NCBI RefSeq assembly: GCF_025699485.1
Contig: NZ_JANUXN010000004.1
Location: forward strand, 248,001 to 312,000
Length of the DNA stretch: 64,000 bases
Origin: Thauera carbonicopians
GTDB taxonomy: Bacteria; Pseudomonadota; Gammaproteobacteria; Burkholderiales; Rhodocyclaceae
Direction of reading: 5' to 3'
The notes below the pieces were generated by a model, which was not told the origin of the DNA, did no database searches, and worked only from the letters and a program-made list of their open reading frames with translations. This document shows positions 29,521 to 37,746 of the stretch, piece after piece (within the stretch, counting starts at the first letter, position 1; each line of letters opens with the position of its first letter). A program made the position numbers and the translations under genes.

Positions 29521-30723
29521 ATGCGCATCCTTCATATCCTCGATCACTCCATTCCGCTGCACAGCGGCTACACCTTCCGCACTGCGGCCATCCTGCGCGA
29601 GCAGCGGGCACTGGGTTGGGAGACGTTTCATCTGACTTCGCCCAAGCAGGGCGCGACCGCAGCTGAGGTCGAAGACGTGGACGGGCTGCGTTTCTACCGC
29701 AGCAGCGTTCCTGAAGCCGGGCCGGCAGGCATCAACGAACTGCGATTGATCCGCGCCACCGAAACCCGGCTGGAGCAGCTCGCGCGCGAACTCAAACCGA
29801 ATGTGCTGCACGCCCATTCGCCGGTGCTCAATGCCATTCCGGCGATCCGGGTTGGCAGGCGGCTGGGTATTCCGGTGGTGTATGAGATTCGTGCCTTCTG
29901 GGAAGACGCCGCCGTCGATCACGGCACGACCCTCGAAGGCAGCCTGCGCTACCGTGCCACGCGGGCGCTGGAAAGCTGGGCGCTCAAGCGCGTCGATCAT
30001 GCTTTCACCATCTGCGAAGGCCTGCGGGCCGACATCGTGGCGCGCGGCAATCCGGCAAGCAAGGTCACCGTGATTCCCAACGCGGTCGATGTCGAAGGCT
30101 TCCAGCTCTCCGGCGAAGCCGACCCCGAGCTGCGCCGCCAACTCGGCCTGGAAGGTTGCACCACGGTGGGCTTCGTCGGCTCCTTCTATGCCTACGAAGG
30201 CCTTGACCTGCTGCTCGATGCTTTCCCCGCGTTGCTGCAGAAGCGCCCTGATCTGCGCCTGCTGCTGGTCGGCGGGGGGCCGCAGGACGCCAATCTCAAG
30301 GCTCAGGCACAGCAGCTCGGTGTCGCTGACAAGGTGGTATTCACCGGTCGCGTGCCGCACAGCGAGGTCAGCCGCTACTACGATCAGATCGATCTGCTGG
30401 CTTATCCGCGTCATTCGATGCGCCTGACCGAACTGGTCACGCCGCTCAAGCCGCTGGAGGCGATGGCACAGGGCCGCTTGTTCGTGGCTTCCGATGTCGG
30501 TGGCCACAAGGAACTGATCAGCGATGGCGAGACCGGCAAGCTGTTCAAGGCGGGTTCTGCCGATGCCCTGGCCGCGGGGATCGACGACATGCTTGCCCAT
30601 CGCGAACGCTGGCCCGGGATGCGTACCGCAGGCCGTGCTTTCGTCGAGAATGTGCGCAACTGGAAGAACAGCGTGGCCAACTACGTACCGGTCTATCGTC
30701 GACTCGCCCGGGGGCAGGGATGA
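29521..30723 (+). CDS. TIGR04063-type XrtA system glycosyltransferase (GT4)
   Basis: A 400-residue GT-B enzyme. The ATG at 29521 is supported by the parallel start in the decayed copy at 27917. The N-terminus MRILHILDHSIPLHSGYTFRT is typical of this exosortase-associated group. The donor domain has VGFVGSFYAYEGLDLLLDAF, LLLVGGGPQDANLK and the PLKPLEAMAQGRLFVASDVGGHKE motif. It overlaps the next glycosyltransferase gene by 4 bp (ATGA). The sugar transferred is unknown. The existence of a relic duplicate shows this family has turned over recently at the locus. Confidence 0.9.
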   Translation: MRILHILDHSIPLHSGYTFRTAAILREQRALGWETFHLTSPKQGATAAEVEDVDGLRFYRSSVPEAGPAGINELRLIRATETRLEQLARELKPNVLHAHSPVLNAIPAIRVGRRLGIPVVYEIRAFWEDAAVDHGTTLEGSLRYRATRALESWALKRVDHAFTICEGLRADIVARGNPASKVTVIPNAVDVEGFQLSGEADPELRRQLGLEGCTTVGFVGSFYAYEGLDLLLDAFPALLQKRPDLRLLLVGGGPQDANLKAQAQQLGVADKVVFTGRVPHSEVSRYYDQIDLLAYPRHSMRLTELVTPLKPLEAMAQGRLFVASDVGGHKELISDGETGKLFKAGSADALAAGIDDMLAHRERWPGMRTAGRAFVENVRNWKNSVANYVPVYRRLARGQG

Positions 30724-31955
30724 GTGACGTGCGCCCGCCCATTCTCTATCTGGTACACCGCATCCCCTATCCGCCGAACAAGGGCGACAAGGTGCGCTCC
30801 TTCAATATCCTGCGCCAGCTCGCGCAGCGGCACCGGGTCTTCCTCGGCACCTTCGTCGATCATCCCGATGACCGCGTGCATGTCGAGCGGCTTAAGGAAT
30901 GGTGCGAGGATGTCTGCGCCATCGAGCTGAACCCGCGCTGGAAGCGCATCGCGAGCCTGCCTGCGCTGCTCGGCAGTGAGGCATTGAGCCTGCCCTATTA
31001 TCGGGATGCGCGTCTCGCCGAGTGGGTGCGCGCCACCGTGAACCGCGAGCGCATCGCCCGGGCGGTCACCTTCTCGGGGCCGATGGCACAGTACCTCAAG
31101 CCGCTGCGGCTCGAGCGCACGGTGGTCGATTTCTGCGACGTCGATTCCGCCAAATGGACCCAATATGCGGCCGAGCGTCCCTGGCCCTTGTCCTGGCTCT
31201 ACCGGCGCGAGGGGGCACGGCTGCTCGCCTTCGAGCGCGCCGCCGCGCGCCGGGCCGACCGCAGTCTGTTCGTCACCGAAGCCGAGGCTGCGCTGTTCCG
31301 GCGCGCGGCCCCGGAAGCTGGGGACAGGGTTCGCGTGATGCAGAACGGGGTCGATTCCAGCTATTTTTCGCCCGATGTCGGCTTTGCCTCACCCTATCCG
31401 CCCGGTGGACCGGTGCTGTTGTTTACCGGGGCAATGGATTACTGGCCGAACATCGACGCGGTGAGCTGGTTCGCCAAGGAGATCCTGCCCCTGGCGCGCT
31501 CCCGGATCGGTGAGGTCCGCTTCTGGATCGTCGGCATGAACCCGGCGCCGGCGGTACTCGAACTGGCGGGCGAGGCGGTCACCGTCACCGGCACTGTTCC
31601 GGACGTGCGTCCCTACCTGGCCCACGCCGATGTCGTGGTGGCGCCGCTGCGCATCGCGCGCGGTATCCAGAACAAGGTGCTCGAGGCGATGGCGATGGCA
31701 CGCCCGGTGGTGCTGTCTGCAGCACCTGCGGTGGGGCTCGCCGCGGAGGACGGCTGGGACTGCGTGGTGGCCGAGGACGCAGAGGCATTCGCCGAAGGCG
31801 TGGTCGGCCTGCTGGCCGACGCCAGCGGGCGGCAGGACATGGGGCGTGCGGCGCGCGAATGCGTACTGAAGCACTACAGCTGGCAGGCCCATCTCGGCCT
31901 GCTCGACGAAGTCCTCGCCGAGGGAGCGGCTGCGGCTGCCGGAGGGGCGGCATGA
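30720..31955 (+). CDS. TIGR03087-type XrtA system glycosyltransferase (GT4)
   Basis: A 411-residue GT-B enzyme. The opening LYLVHRIPYPPNKGDKVRSFNIL is the signature of this exosortase-associated family. The middle contains VDFCDVDSAKWTQYA, and the donor domain has LLFTGAMDYWPNIDAVSWF and VAPLRIARGIQNKVLEAMAMARPVV. It overlaps the genes on both sides by 4 bp, so translation is coupled along this stretch. Cytoplasmic face of the inner membrane is expected. The specific sugar is not readable. Confidence 0.92.
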   Translation: MSDVRPPILYLVHRIPYPPNKGDKVRSFNILRQLAQRHRVFLGTFVDHPDDRVHVERLKEWCEDVCAIELNPRWKRIASLPALLGSEALSLPYYRDARLAEWVRATVNRERIARAVTFSGPMAQYLKPLRLERTVVDFCDVDSAKWTQYAAERPWPLSWLYRREGARLLAFERAAARRADRSLFVTEAEAALFRRAAPEAGDRVRVMQNGVDSSYFSPDVGFASPYPPGGPVLLFTGAMDYWPNIDAVSWFAKEILPLARSRIGEVRFWIVGMNPAPAVLELAGEAVTVTGTVPDVRPYLAHADVVVAPLRIARGIQNKVLEAMAMARPVVLSAAPAVGLAAEDGWDCVVAEDAEAFAEGVVGLLADASGRQDMGRAARECVLKHYSWQAHLGLLDEVLAEGAAAAAGGAA

Positions 31956-33085
31956 CGCAGCCCAGGATGTCTGAAGTTTCCTCGTCCATGGCCGCAGGCG
32001 AAGCCATGCCCACGGTGTGTGTCGTTGGGCCGCTGCCGCCGCCGTCCGGAGGCATGGCAAACCAGTGCGAACAGCTCGTTCGCCTGCTCCGCGGTGATGG
32101 GCTCGAGGTCGAACTCGTGCGCCACAATCCGCCCTATCGGCCGCAGTGGGTCGGCCGTGTCCCAGTGCTGCGTGCGCTTTTCCGCCTCCTTCCCTACCTG
32201 TGGCAGCTATGGGCGGCGGCGGGGCGGGTCGAGGTCATGCACATCCTCGCCAATTCCGGCTGGGCCTGGCATCTTTTCGCCGCGCCCGCAGCCTGGATCG
32301 GCCGTGCCCGGGGCGCCGGCGTGATCATCAACTACCGGGGCGGCAATGCCGACCGCTTCTTTGCCAATGCACCGCGTCACGTCCTGGCCACGCTTGCCCG
32401 GGCGGATGCGCGGGTCACGCCCTCGGGCTTCCTGCAGCGCGTTTTCGCCCGCTACGGGCTCGAGGCGACGATCGTCCCGAACATCGTCGACCTGTCCCGC
32501 TTTCATCTGCGCGAGCGCCCGCCCTTCGGCGATGCGCCCCACCTGATCGTCACCCGCAACCTCGAGCCGATCTACGACATTCCGACCGCGATCCGGGCCT
32601 TTGCCATCGTTCGCGAAGCCTTTCCCGGCGCCCGCCTCACGGTCGCCGGCAGCGGGCCGGAGCTGGCGCGGCTGCAGGCCCTGGTGGCGGAACTCGGCCT
32701 CGCGTCCAGCGTCGATTTCTGCGGCCGGGTGGATAATGCCGACATTCCCTCCCTTTACGATGCGGCCGACTGCATGCTCAACCCGAGTACCGTCGACAAC
32801 ATGCCGATCTCGATTCTGGAGGCTTTCGCCAGCGGCGTGCCGGTCGTCAGCACCGACGCCGGGGGCATTCCTGACGTGGTCGAGCGGGGTGTGTCCGGCC
32901 TGCTGGTGCCTGTGGCCGATGTCGAGGCCATGGGCCGGGCGGCAGTCGATGTATTGCGCGATCCCGCACTCGCCGGCCGGCTGCGCGCAGCCGGAAGGGA
33001 GGCGACCGGCGCTTACGCATGGCCTGCCGTACGCGAGCAGTGGCTTCGTCTTTACCGCGCGGTTGCACGCCGCGGCCGCGGCTGA
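31952..33085 (+). CDS. Family 4 glycosyltransferase
   Basis: A 377-residue GT-B enzyme. The start at 31952 overlaps the previous stop by 4 bp. The N-terminus CVVGPLPPPSGGMANQCEQL is a usual GT4 acceptor-binding glycine loop. The donor half shows LIVTRNLEPIYDIPTAIRAF, LTVAGSGPELARL and the acidic motif NPSTVDNMPISILEAFASGVPVVSTDAGGIPDV. Overall it resembles GT4 enzymes found at this place in XrtA loci. It is followed after 22 bp by the ligase/polymerase gene. Confidence 0.9.
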   Translation: MTQPRMSEVSSSMAAGEAMPTVCVVGPLPPPSGGMANQCEQLVRLLRGDGLEVELVRHNPPYRPQWVGRVPVLRALFRLLPYLWQLWAAAGRVEVMHILANSGWAWHLFAAPAAWIGRARGAGVIINYRGGNADRFFANAPRHVLATLARADARVTPSGFLQRVFARYGLEATIVPNIVDLSRFHLRERPPFGDAPHLIVTRNLEPIYDIPTAIRAFAIVREAFPGARLTVAGSGPELARLQALVAELGLASSVDFCGRVDNADIPSLYDAADCMLNPSTVDNMPISILEAFASGVPVVSTDAGGIPDVVERGVSGLLVPVADVEAMGRAAVDVLRDPALAGRLRAAGREATGAYAWPAVREQWLRLYRAVARRGRG

Positions 33086-33107
33086 ATCGATTCGAGGATG
33101 AGTTCGA

Positions 33108-34445
33108 ATGCGTGACCTGATCCTGCTGATGATCGTCGTTCCGGGGGGGCTGCTGGCGCTCCGGCATCCCTTCGTCGGCGCCATGATGTGGACCTGGTTC
33201 AGCATCATGAACCCGCACCGTTTGTCCTGGGGTTTCATGTTCAATGCGCCGGTGGCGATGTTCATCGCCGTCTGCACCCTGGTCGGGCTGTTTGCGTCGA
33301 AGGAGAAGCGCAACCCTTTCATCGGAGCTCCGGTGACCTGGCTGGTGATCCTGATCGGCTGGATGTGCATCACCACGGTGTTCGCCTTCGATACTGCGGC
33401 GAGCCTGGGCATGCTCGAGAAGGTGCTGAAGATCGATCTGATGGTCCTTGTCACCCTGATGCTGGTCCGGACCAAGCGGGAAATGATGGTGTTTGCGTGG
33501 GTGCTCGCGCTCTCGGTGGCTTTTTTCGGCGTCAAGGGCGGCATCTTCACCTTGTCTACCGGTGGGGCGTTCCATGTGCGCGGGCCTTCGGGGTCTTACA
33601 TCGAGGAGAACAACTCGCTGGCGGTGGCGCTGATCATGACCTTGCCCTTGCTCCGCTTCCTCCAGACCACGCTGCACAAGGCCTGGCACAAGCACGCGAT
33701 GACGGTCGCGATGGTGCTCTGCGGGGTGTCGATTCTGGGCTCGCAATCGCGTGGCGCTTTGCTTGGGGTCAGCGCGATGCTGATGCTGCTCTGGTGGCGG
33801 GGCAAAAACAAATTCGCTACGGCGGTCGTCATGCTGTTGTGCGGAGTGGTCTTCTTGTCCTTCATGCCCGACACCTGGTGGGATCGTATGGGCACCCTCC
33901 GGACCTACGAGGAGGATCGTTCGGCGATGGGACGCCTCAACGCCTGGTGGATGGCGTTCAACATTGCCAAGGAGAATTTCTTCGGCGGCGGTTTCAGCAT
34001 CTACAACCAGTTCGTCTATGGTTTGTATGCACCCGATCCGACGATGATCGTGTCGGCCCACAGCATCTACTTCCACATCCTCGGCGAGCATGGTTTCGTG
34101 GGCCTGATCATCTACCTCTGCCTGTGGCTGTCCACCTGGAGGACCGCTGGCTGGTTGCGCAAGCATGGCCGCGCGCAAGCCGAAACCGAATGGTGCGTAC
34201 AGCTCGGCTCGATGATTCAGGTGTCCCTGGTTGGTTTCGCCATCGGCGGTGCCTTTCTCAGCCTCGCCTATTTCGACTTGCCCTACAACCTGCTGGCGCT
34301 CGCCGTGGCGGCGCGGGTGTGGGTGGCGAGCAAGGGGTGGCAGAGTGAACCCACCGTTGTGCCCGAGCGGCGTATTTTCGGCATCCCGCTCTTTCTCGGC
34401 GATCGTCTCGTCACACCGCAGGGCTCAAGACTTGGACAGGCGTAG
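33108..34445 (+). CDS. Putative O-glycosylation/O-antigen-type ligase, exosortase A-associated (Wzy_C family)
   Basis: A 445-residue membrane protein with about eleven hydrophobic segments. The N-terminal MWTWFSIMNPHRLSWGFMFN belongs to the DUF5935-type domain seen in the exosortase-associated ligase family. The long periplasmic loop contains RGPSGSYIEENNSLAVAL and the Wzy_C-like SQSRGALLGVSAM. A later AHSIYFHILGEHGFVGLIIYL matches the O-antigen ligase/polymerase pattern. It may polymerise repeat units or attach glycan to a protein or lipid acceptor. It ends the first forward block and overlaps the convergent ATP-grasp gene by 21 bp. Confidence 0.9.
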   Translation: MRDLILLMIVVPGGLLALRHPFVGAMMWTWFSIMNPHRLSWGFMFNAPVAMFIAVCTLVGLFASKEKRNPFIGAPVTWLVILIGWMCITTVFAFDTAASLGMLEKVLKIDLMVLVTLMLVRTKREMMVFAWVLALSVAFFGVKGGIFTLSTGGAFHVRGPSGSYIEENNSLAVALIMTLPLLRFLQTTLHKAWHKHAMTVAMVLCGVSILGSQSRGALLGVSAMLMLLWWRGKNKFATAVVMLLCGVVFLSFMPDTWWDRMGTLRTYEEDRSAMGRLNAWWMAFNIAKENFFGGGFSIYNQFVYGLYAPDPTMIVSAHSIYFHILGEHGFVGLIIYLCLWLSTWRTAGWLRKHGRAQAETEWCVQLGSMIQVSLVGFAIGGAFLSLAYFDLPYNLLALAVAARVWVASKGWQSEPTVVPERRIFGIPLFLGDRLVTPQGSRLGQA

Positions 34446-35654
34446 CGCGTAGTTGCGCATATCGGCGAGAAAGGGGCCGGGATCGCGCCGATCCCAGAGG
34501 TAGTAGCAAGTGTTCGGACGGAGGAAGTCGCGGGCGAAGCGCCACAGCTCCCGTCCCGGCTGGATGTCGAAGAAAGGGTCGCGGATCCTGCCGGGCTGGA
34601 AGAGGAGGCGCACCAGGCGCTTCACTTCGGTCGATACCATGCGGCAGCGCAAGGTCTCGCGCAGCGGCGGCAGCGCCGGTGTGCGGCCGAGTCCCTGGAG
34701 GTGGTAGGCGAGGCTGGCGAAGCTGGCACCGGCCTGCACCGCGAGCGGAAAGCTGCCCCAGAAGCGGCCGTTGATCTCCATCAGCGCCGCCTCGCCGGTG
34801 GCTTCATCCAGGCGGTACTCCACCATGGCGCAACCTTCCCAGCCGATCGCCCGCAGGAGGGCGATCGAGCGCTCCTGCAGCGCCTGATGCTGCGACAGCG
34901 GCACCACGTCGCAGACGCTGGAGAAGCCGCCCTCCGGCGGCCATTCGGCGATGCGCAGGTGCTGGAAGCGGCGGACCACCTGACCCTCGTGCATGAAGAA
35001 GAACTGGCCGAGACCGCGCCCCGGGCAGTATTCCTGGATCAGCGGCCAGATCCCGGCAACGGCGAAGCGCTCGCCGATCCGGCGCAGGCTCGGCGCATCG
35101 GTAGCATATTCGAGCTTCTGCAAAGCGAGGCCATGCTCGCGCAGGCGGGGCATGGCGGCAATCGGGTCTGCCCACTTCACCACCACCGGATAGTTCAGTT
35201 CCGCGCAGGCTGCCTCCCATTCCTCCAGGCTTTCGGCAGCGCGGGTGCGGGGCACGCGGATCCCCACGCTTTCTGCCAGCGCCAGGGTCCGGGCCTTGTC
35301 GAGCACGCGGGCGAAAGTGTCAGGCTGTGGGGCGATCACCTTGACGGGGCCGAAGGTGTCGCGGTGCGTCATGAGCCACTGCAGGTCGGTCTCCGAAATG
35401 CCCAGCAGGATGGCGCCGCCGTATTCCTCGCCAAGTGCGCGGATGCACTGGACGAGGGCATCGTTGCGGGCCGGCCCGACCACCACGCCGCGCTCGAGGT
35501 GGCGCGAAGCGAGCCCGATCGAGCGCTCGCGGCTGGCGAGGCCGATGACGCGAACGCCCGCCCGGGCCAGTTCGCGGATCACGCCGACGCCGATCTGGGT
35601 TTCGATGCCGAGTACGAAGCAGGGCGGATCGTTCGTTATGGATGTTTCGCTCAT
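34425..35654 (-). CDS. ATP-grasp family protein (carboxylate-amine ligase-like), copy 1
   Basis: A 409-residue protein. The N-terminal nucleotide-like domain (FVLGIETQIGVGVIRELARAG) precedes the ATP-grasp fold: PVVVKWADPI (ATP-lysine strand), LIQEYCPGRGLGQFFFMHEG (hinge) and ALMEINGRFWGSFPLAVQAG with the metal-binding Glu and Asn. Such enzymes join a carboxylate to an amine or thiol through an acyl-phosphate. It heads away from the core operon, downstream of a deacetylase (15 bp gap) and a phosphatase gene, forming a three-gene reverse operon. Substrate unknown; an aminoacyl or acyl decoration of the polysaccharide is a reasonable guess. Confidence 0.85.
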   Translation of the reverse strand: MSETSITNDPPCFVLGIETQIGVGVIRELARAGVRVIGLASRERSIGLASRHLERGVVVGPARNDALVQCIRALGEEYGGAILLGISETDLQWLMTHRDTFGPVKVIAPQPDTFARVLDKARTLALAESVGIRVPRTRAAESLEEWEAACAELNYPVVVKWADPIAAMPRLREHGLALQKLEYATDAPSLRRIGERFAVAGIWPLIQEYCPGRGLGQFFFMHEGQVVRRFQHLRIAEWPPEGGFSSVCDVVPLSQHQALQERSIALLRAIGWEGCAMVEYRLDEATGEAALMEINGRFWGSFPLAVQAGASFASLAYHLQGLGRTPALPPLRETLRCRMVSTEVKRLVRLLFQPGRIRDPFFDIQPGRELWRFARDFLRPNTCYYLWDRRDPGPFLADMRNYALRLSKS

Positions 35655-35669
35655 CAGTGTTCTTGTCTG

Positions 35670-36632
35670 TCAGATCGGCAGCCGCCGGGCCGCCTGTCCG
35701 GCAAGGCGGCGAAGGGTGGCGAGCCGTCCTGCCTCGGCAAGGGGCGCATTCGCCGGCGCCTTGCCGAAGGCCGGCACCGACCGGAGCCCGGCAGTCGGGA
35801 AATCGTCCCGGTTCGCGCCGAGGAACCGGCATAGCCTTTCGAAGCGGCCTGCGACGATGCGGTCCGGCTGGCTTGCACCGGCGCGCAGCATCTCGAAGTT
35901 GTGGGACAAGATCGTGAAGCAGGGGTGGCCGTGTTCGGCCGAGCGTTCGATTGCTTGACAAAGCTCGGCAACGCCGCAGGCACCCACCTGGGCATGGCGC
36001 AGCCGTCCCCTGCCATCGCGAAAGATGCTCATCGGCAGCAGTTGCAGCCCGTCCCGCTCATACGGGAAGTAGAAATCCCCTTCCGTGCGAACATCCTGGC
36101 CGGAATAGGCATAGAGCATGTTGAGGCTCGAATCCACACCGAGGCCGCATGCTTTTACCGCAGCCAGCGTGTCGGCGTTGGCCGCGAAGCTGCCGGCCCG
36201 AAAAGCGGTGATCTCCGGGTTTCCCGCTGCGGCAAGCAGGGCCAGGCCACGGCGCATCAACTCGGTCTGCTCTTCGCGCGAATAATGGATCAGGTGCTGG
36301 CGCTTGAAGGGTTTGTCGGGGAAGACCGGCGGGCTGATCTCGTCGGTCCATTCAGGGTGCAGATGCATCTGCACCTCCTGGCCCGCATCGCGAATCAAGG
36401 CGGTGACTTCCGCGAGATGCTCGACACCAAAGCGCGCGGCGAAGAGCGGCTCGACGAAGAACACGCCCTGCAGGCCATGGCGGTTGAGAATCTCCAGGGT
36501 CTTCGGCAGTGCGTAATCGCCGGCCGGTGAACGACCGTAGACGTAACGCCGGAAGGCGCTGGGAAAGCGTTCATCGAGCGCATTCCAGTCGTTGCACCAG
36601 ATCTCGATATCGAAGGTCAGGAACACATTCAT
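35670..36632 (-). CDS. Polysaccharide deacetylase-like protein (NodB fold)
   Basis: A 320-residue protein with the start at 36632, which overlaps the phosphatase stop by 4 bp (ATGA). The N-terminus VFLTFDIEIW carries the catalytic Asp/metal-Asp pair. The zinc histidines are in VQMHLHPEW and the arginine loop in FRAGSFAANADTL. The long C-terminal part (CFTILSHNFEML) supplies the final histidine. It lacks a signal peptide, suggesting a cytoplasmic substrate. The spacing differs clearly from the other two deacetylases in the window, so these are not recent duplicates. Confidence 0.85.
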   Translation of the reverse strand: MNVFLTFDIEIWCNDWNALDERFPSAFRRYVYGRSPAGDYALPKTLEILNRHGLQGVFFVEPLFAARFGVEHLAEVTALIRDAGQEVQMHLHPEWTDEISPPVFPDKPFKRQHLIHYSREEQTELMRRGLALLAAAGNPEITAFRAGSFAANADTLAAVKACGLGVDSSLNMLYAYSGQDVRTEGDFYFPYERDGLQLLPMSIFRDGRGRLRHAQVGACGVAELCQAIERSAEHGHPCFTILSHNFEMLRAGASQPDRIVAGRFERLCRFLGANRDDFPTAGLRSVPAFGKAPANAPLAEAGRLATLRRLAGQAARRLPI

Positions 36633-37222
36633 CGCGGGATGCTCGGGCTGCCGGCCCGTTCGAGCTCGGACACCAGATTGACCACGGCGGAGCGGATCAC
36701 GCTGAAGCAGCTGCGGTAGTATTCGCGCGAGAGCTTTTCCGGGTCGTGGATATGGTAGCGGATGGGGCGCGCCCAGTGACCGAGCAGGGCGATCTGCCCG
36801 GGCGGAATGCCGCGGCTCACCAGGCGGTGTGCATGACGCAGCTCCATCACCAGCAGCAGATCGTCCTCTCGCGGCTCGTACTTGCTGATGTCGGTGGCGG
36901 TGTGCTGCTCGAGCGACAGCCCGAACTCGCGCGCAACGTCCTGCGCCATGTTGGTGGCGGGGGCACCGGTGGTCGTTGACAGGCCGATCGAGATGCATTC
37001 GGCCGCTTCGTGCGCAGCGACCACGTGCGCAAACGCACTGCGGTTGATGTTGCCGAGGCAGACGAAGACGAGTCGGCCGACCCCTGTAGGCGTGATGCGG
37101 CGGAAGCGCTCGTTCGGACCGATGACGCCCTCGGCCTGGCCCAGCAGATAGCGCACCCACCCTCGATGCGTGCCGTGATTGGCATCGATCAGGTTCTTCA
37201 GGCGTACGAACTGCGGGCTCAC
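36629..37222 (-). CDS. Low-molecular-weight protein tyrosine phosphatase-like protein with an N-terminal extension
   Basis: A 197-residue protein starting at GTG 37222 with GGAGAG six bases upstream. The phosphatase loop is VCLGNINRS, giving the CX5R nucleophile Cys55 and Arg61; the general-acid DP pair is in HDPEKLS. The ~50 residues before the loop (LLGQAEGVIGPNERFRRIT) are not part of the usual ~150-residue enzyme. In capsule systems such phosphatases (Wzb type) reset the tyrosine autokinase; here that kinase is encoded 19 kb away at 16532-17470. The gene leads a reverse operon with a deacetylase and an ATP-grasp protein. Confidence 0.85.
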   Translation of the reverse strand: MSPQFVRLKNLIDANHGTHRGWVRYLLGQAEGVIGPNERFRRITPTGVGRLVFVCLGNINRSAFAHVVAAHEAAECISIGLSTTTGAPATNMAQDVAREFGLSLEQHTATDISKYEPREDDLLLVMELRHAHRLVSRGIPPGQIALLGHWARPIRYHIHDPEKLSREYYRSCFSVIRSAVVNLVSELERAGSPSIPR

Positions 37223-37746
37223 CGGCCGCTCTCCGATCGATTCTCCGGTGCGTCAGAGAGGCGGCGAACTCGCTCGCTTGAGGATCGCTGCAGGCGCGCT
37301 ACGTTGTACATGGGCGTCATTATGCTGAAGGGAATTCTGTGGAAAGGCCGGTGCGCCATGCGTGCGATGCCGGAACGTGACGCGGCATCTTCGCAGCCGC
37401 GCCGCCGGTCGGCGTGCTTGCCGACCCCGGGGGCCGTGGAGCCTGCGCCATCCAGCTCAGGCAGAAGACGCATTTGCGACGAAAACGTGAAAGGATACAT
37501 CGACATCGTACCACCCGTCCTGCATCATTGCCCCCGCTTGACTGCTCGGGACGTGGCCACGGGCGTAATGAGTGCGTTTGGCGCGCTCATCGCGGTTCGT
37601 CGTGGGCGATGGCTCTTCGGCGCGCCTGGGCGTCAAGGCAGATGCGTTAGTCGGTTGGCGGATGGTGCAGGCCAAGTCCGCTGGCCTGGACATTCACTTC
37701 CATTTACCGGGGCGACCATCGACAGGCGCCTCCATCGAGTATCAGT
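37223..37746. other. Divergent 524 bp gap without a recognised gene
   Basis: This gap separates the phosphatase gene (leftward) from the flippase gene (rightward). Short open frames occur on both strands but none has a ribosome site plus a family-like protein. No tRNA cloverleaf, long repeat or insertion-sequence end is visible. Promoters for both neighbours should be here, but no -35/-10 pair or sigma-54 GG-N10-GC element stood out. It is unusually long for this compact locus. Confidence 0.6.
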
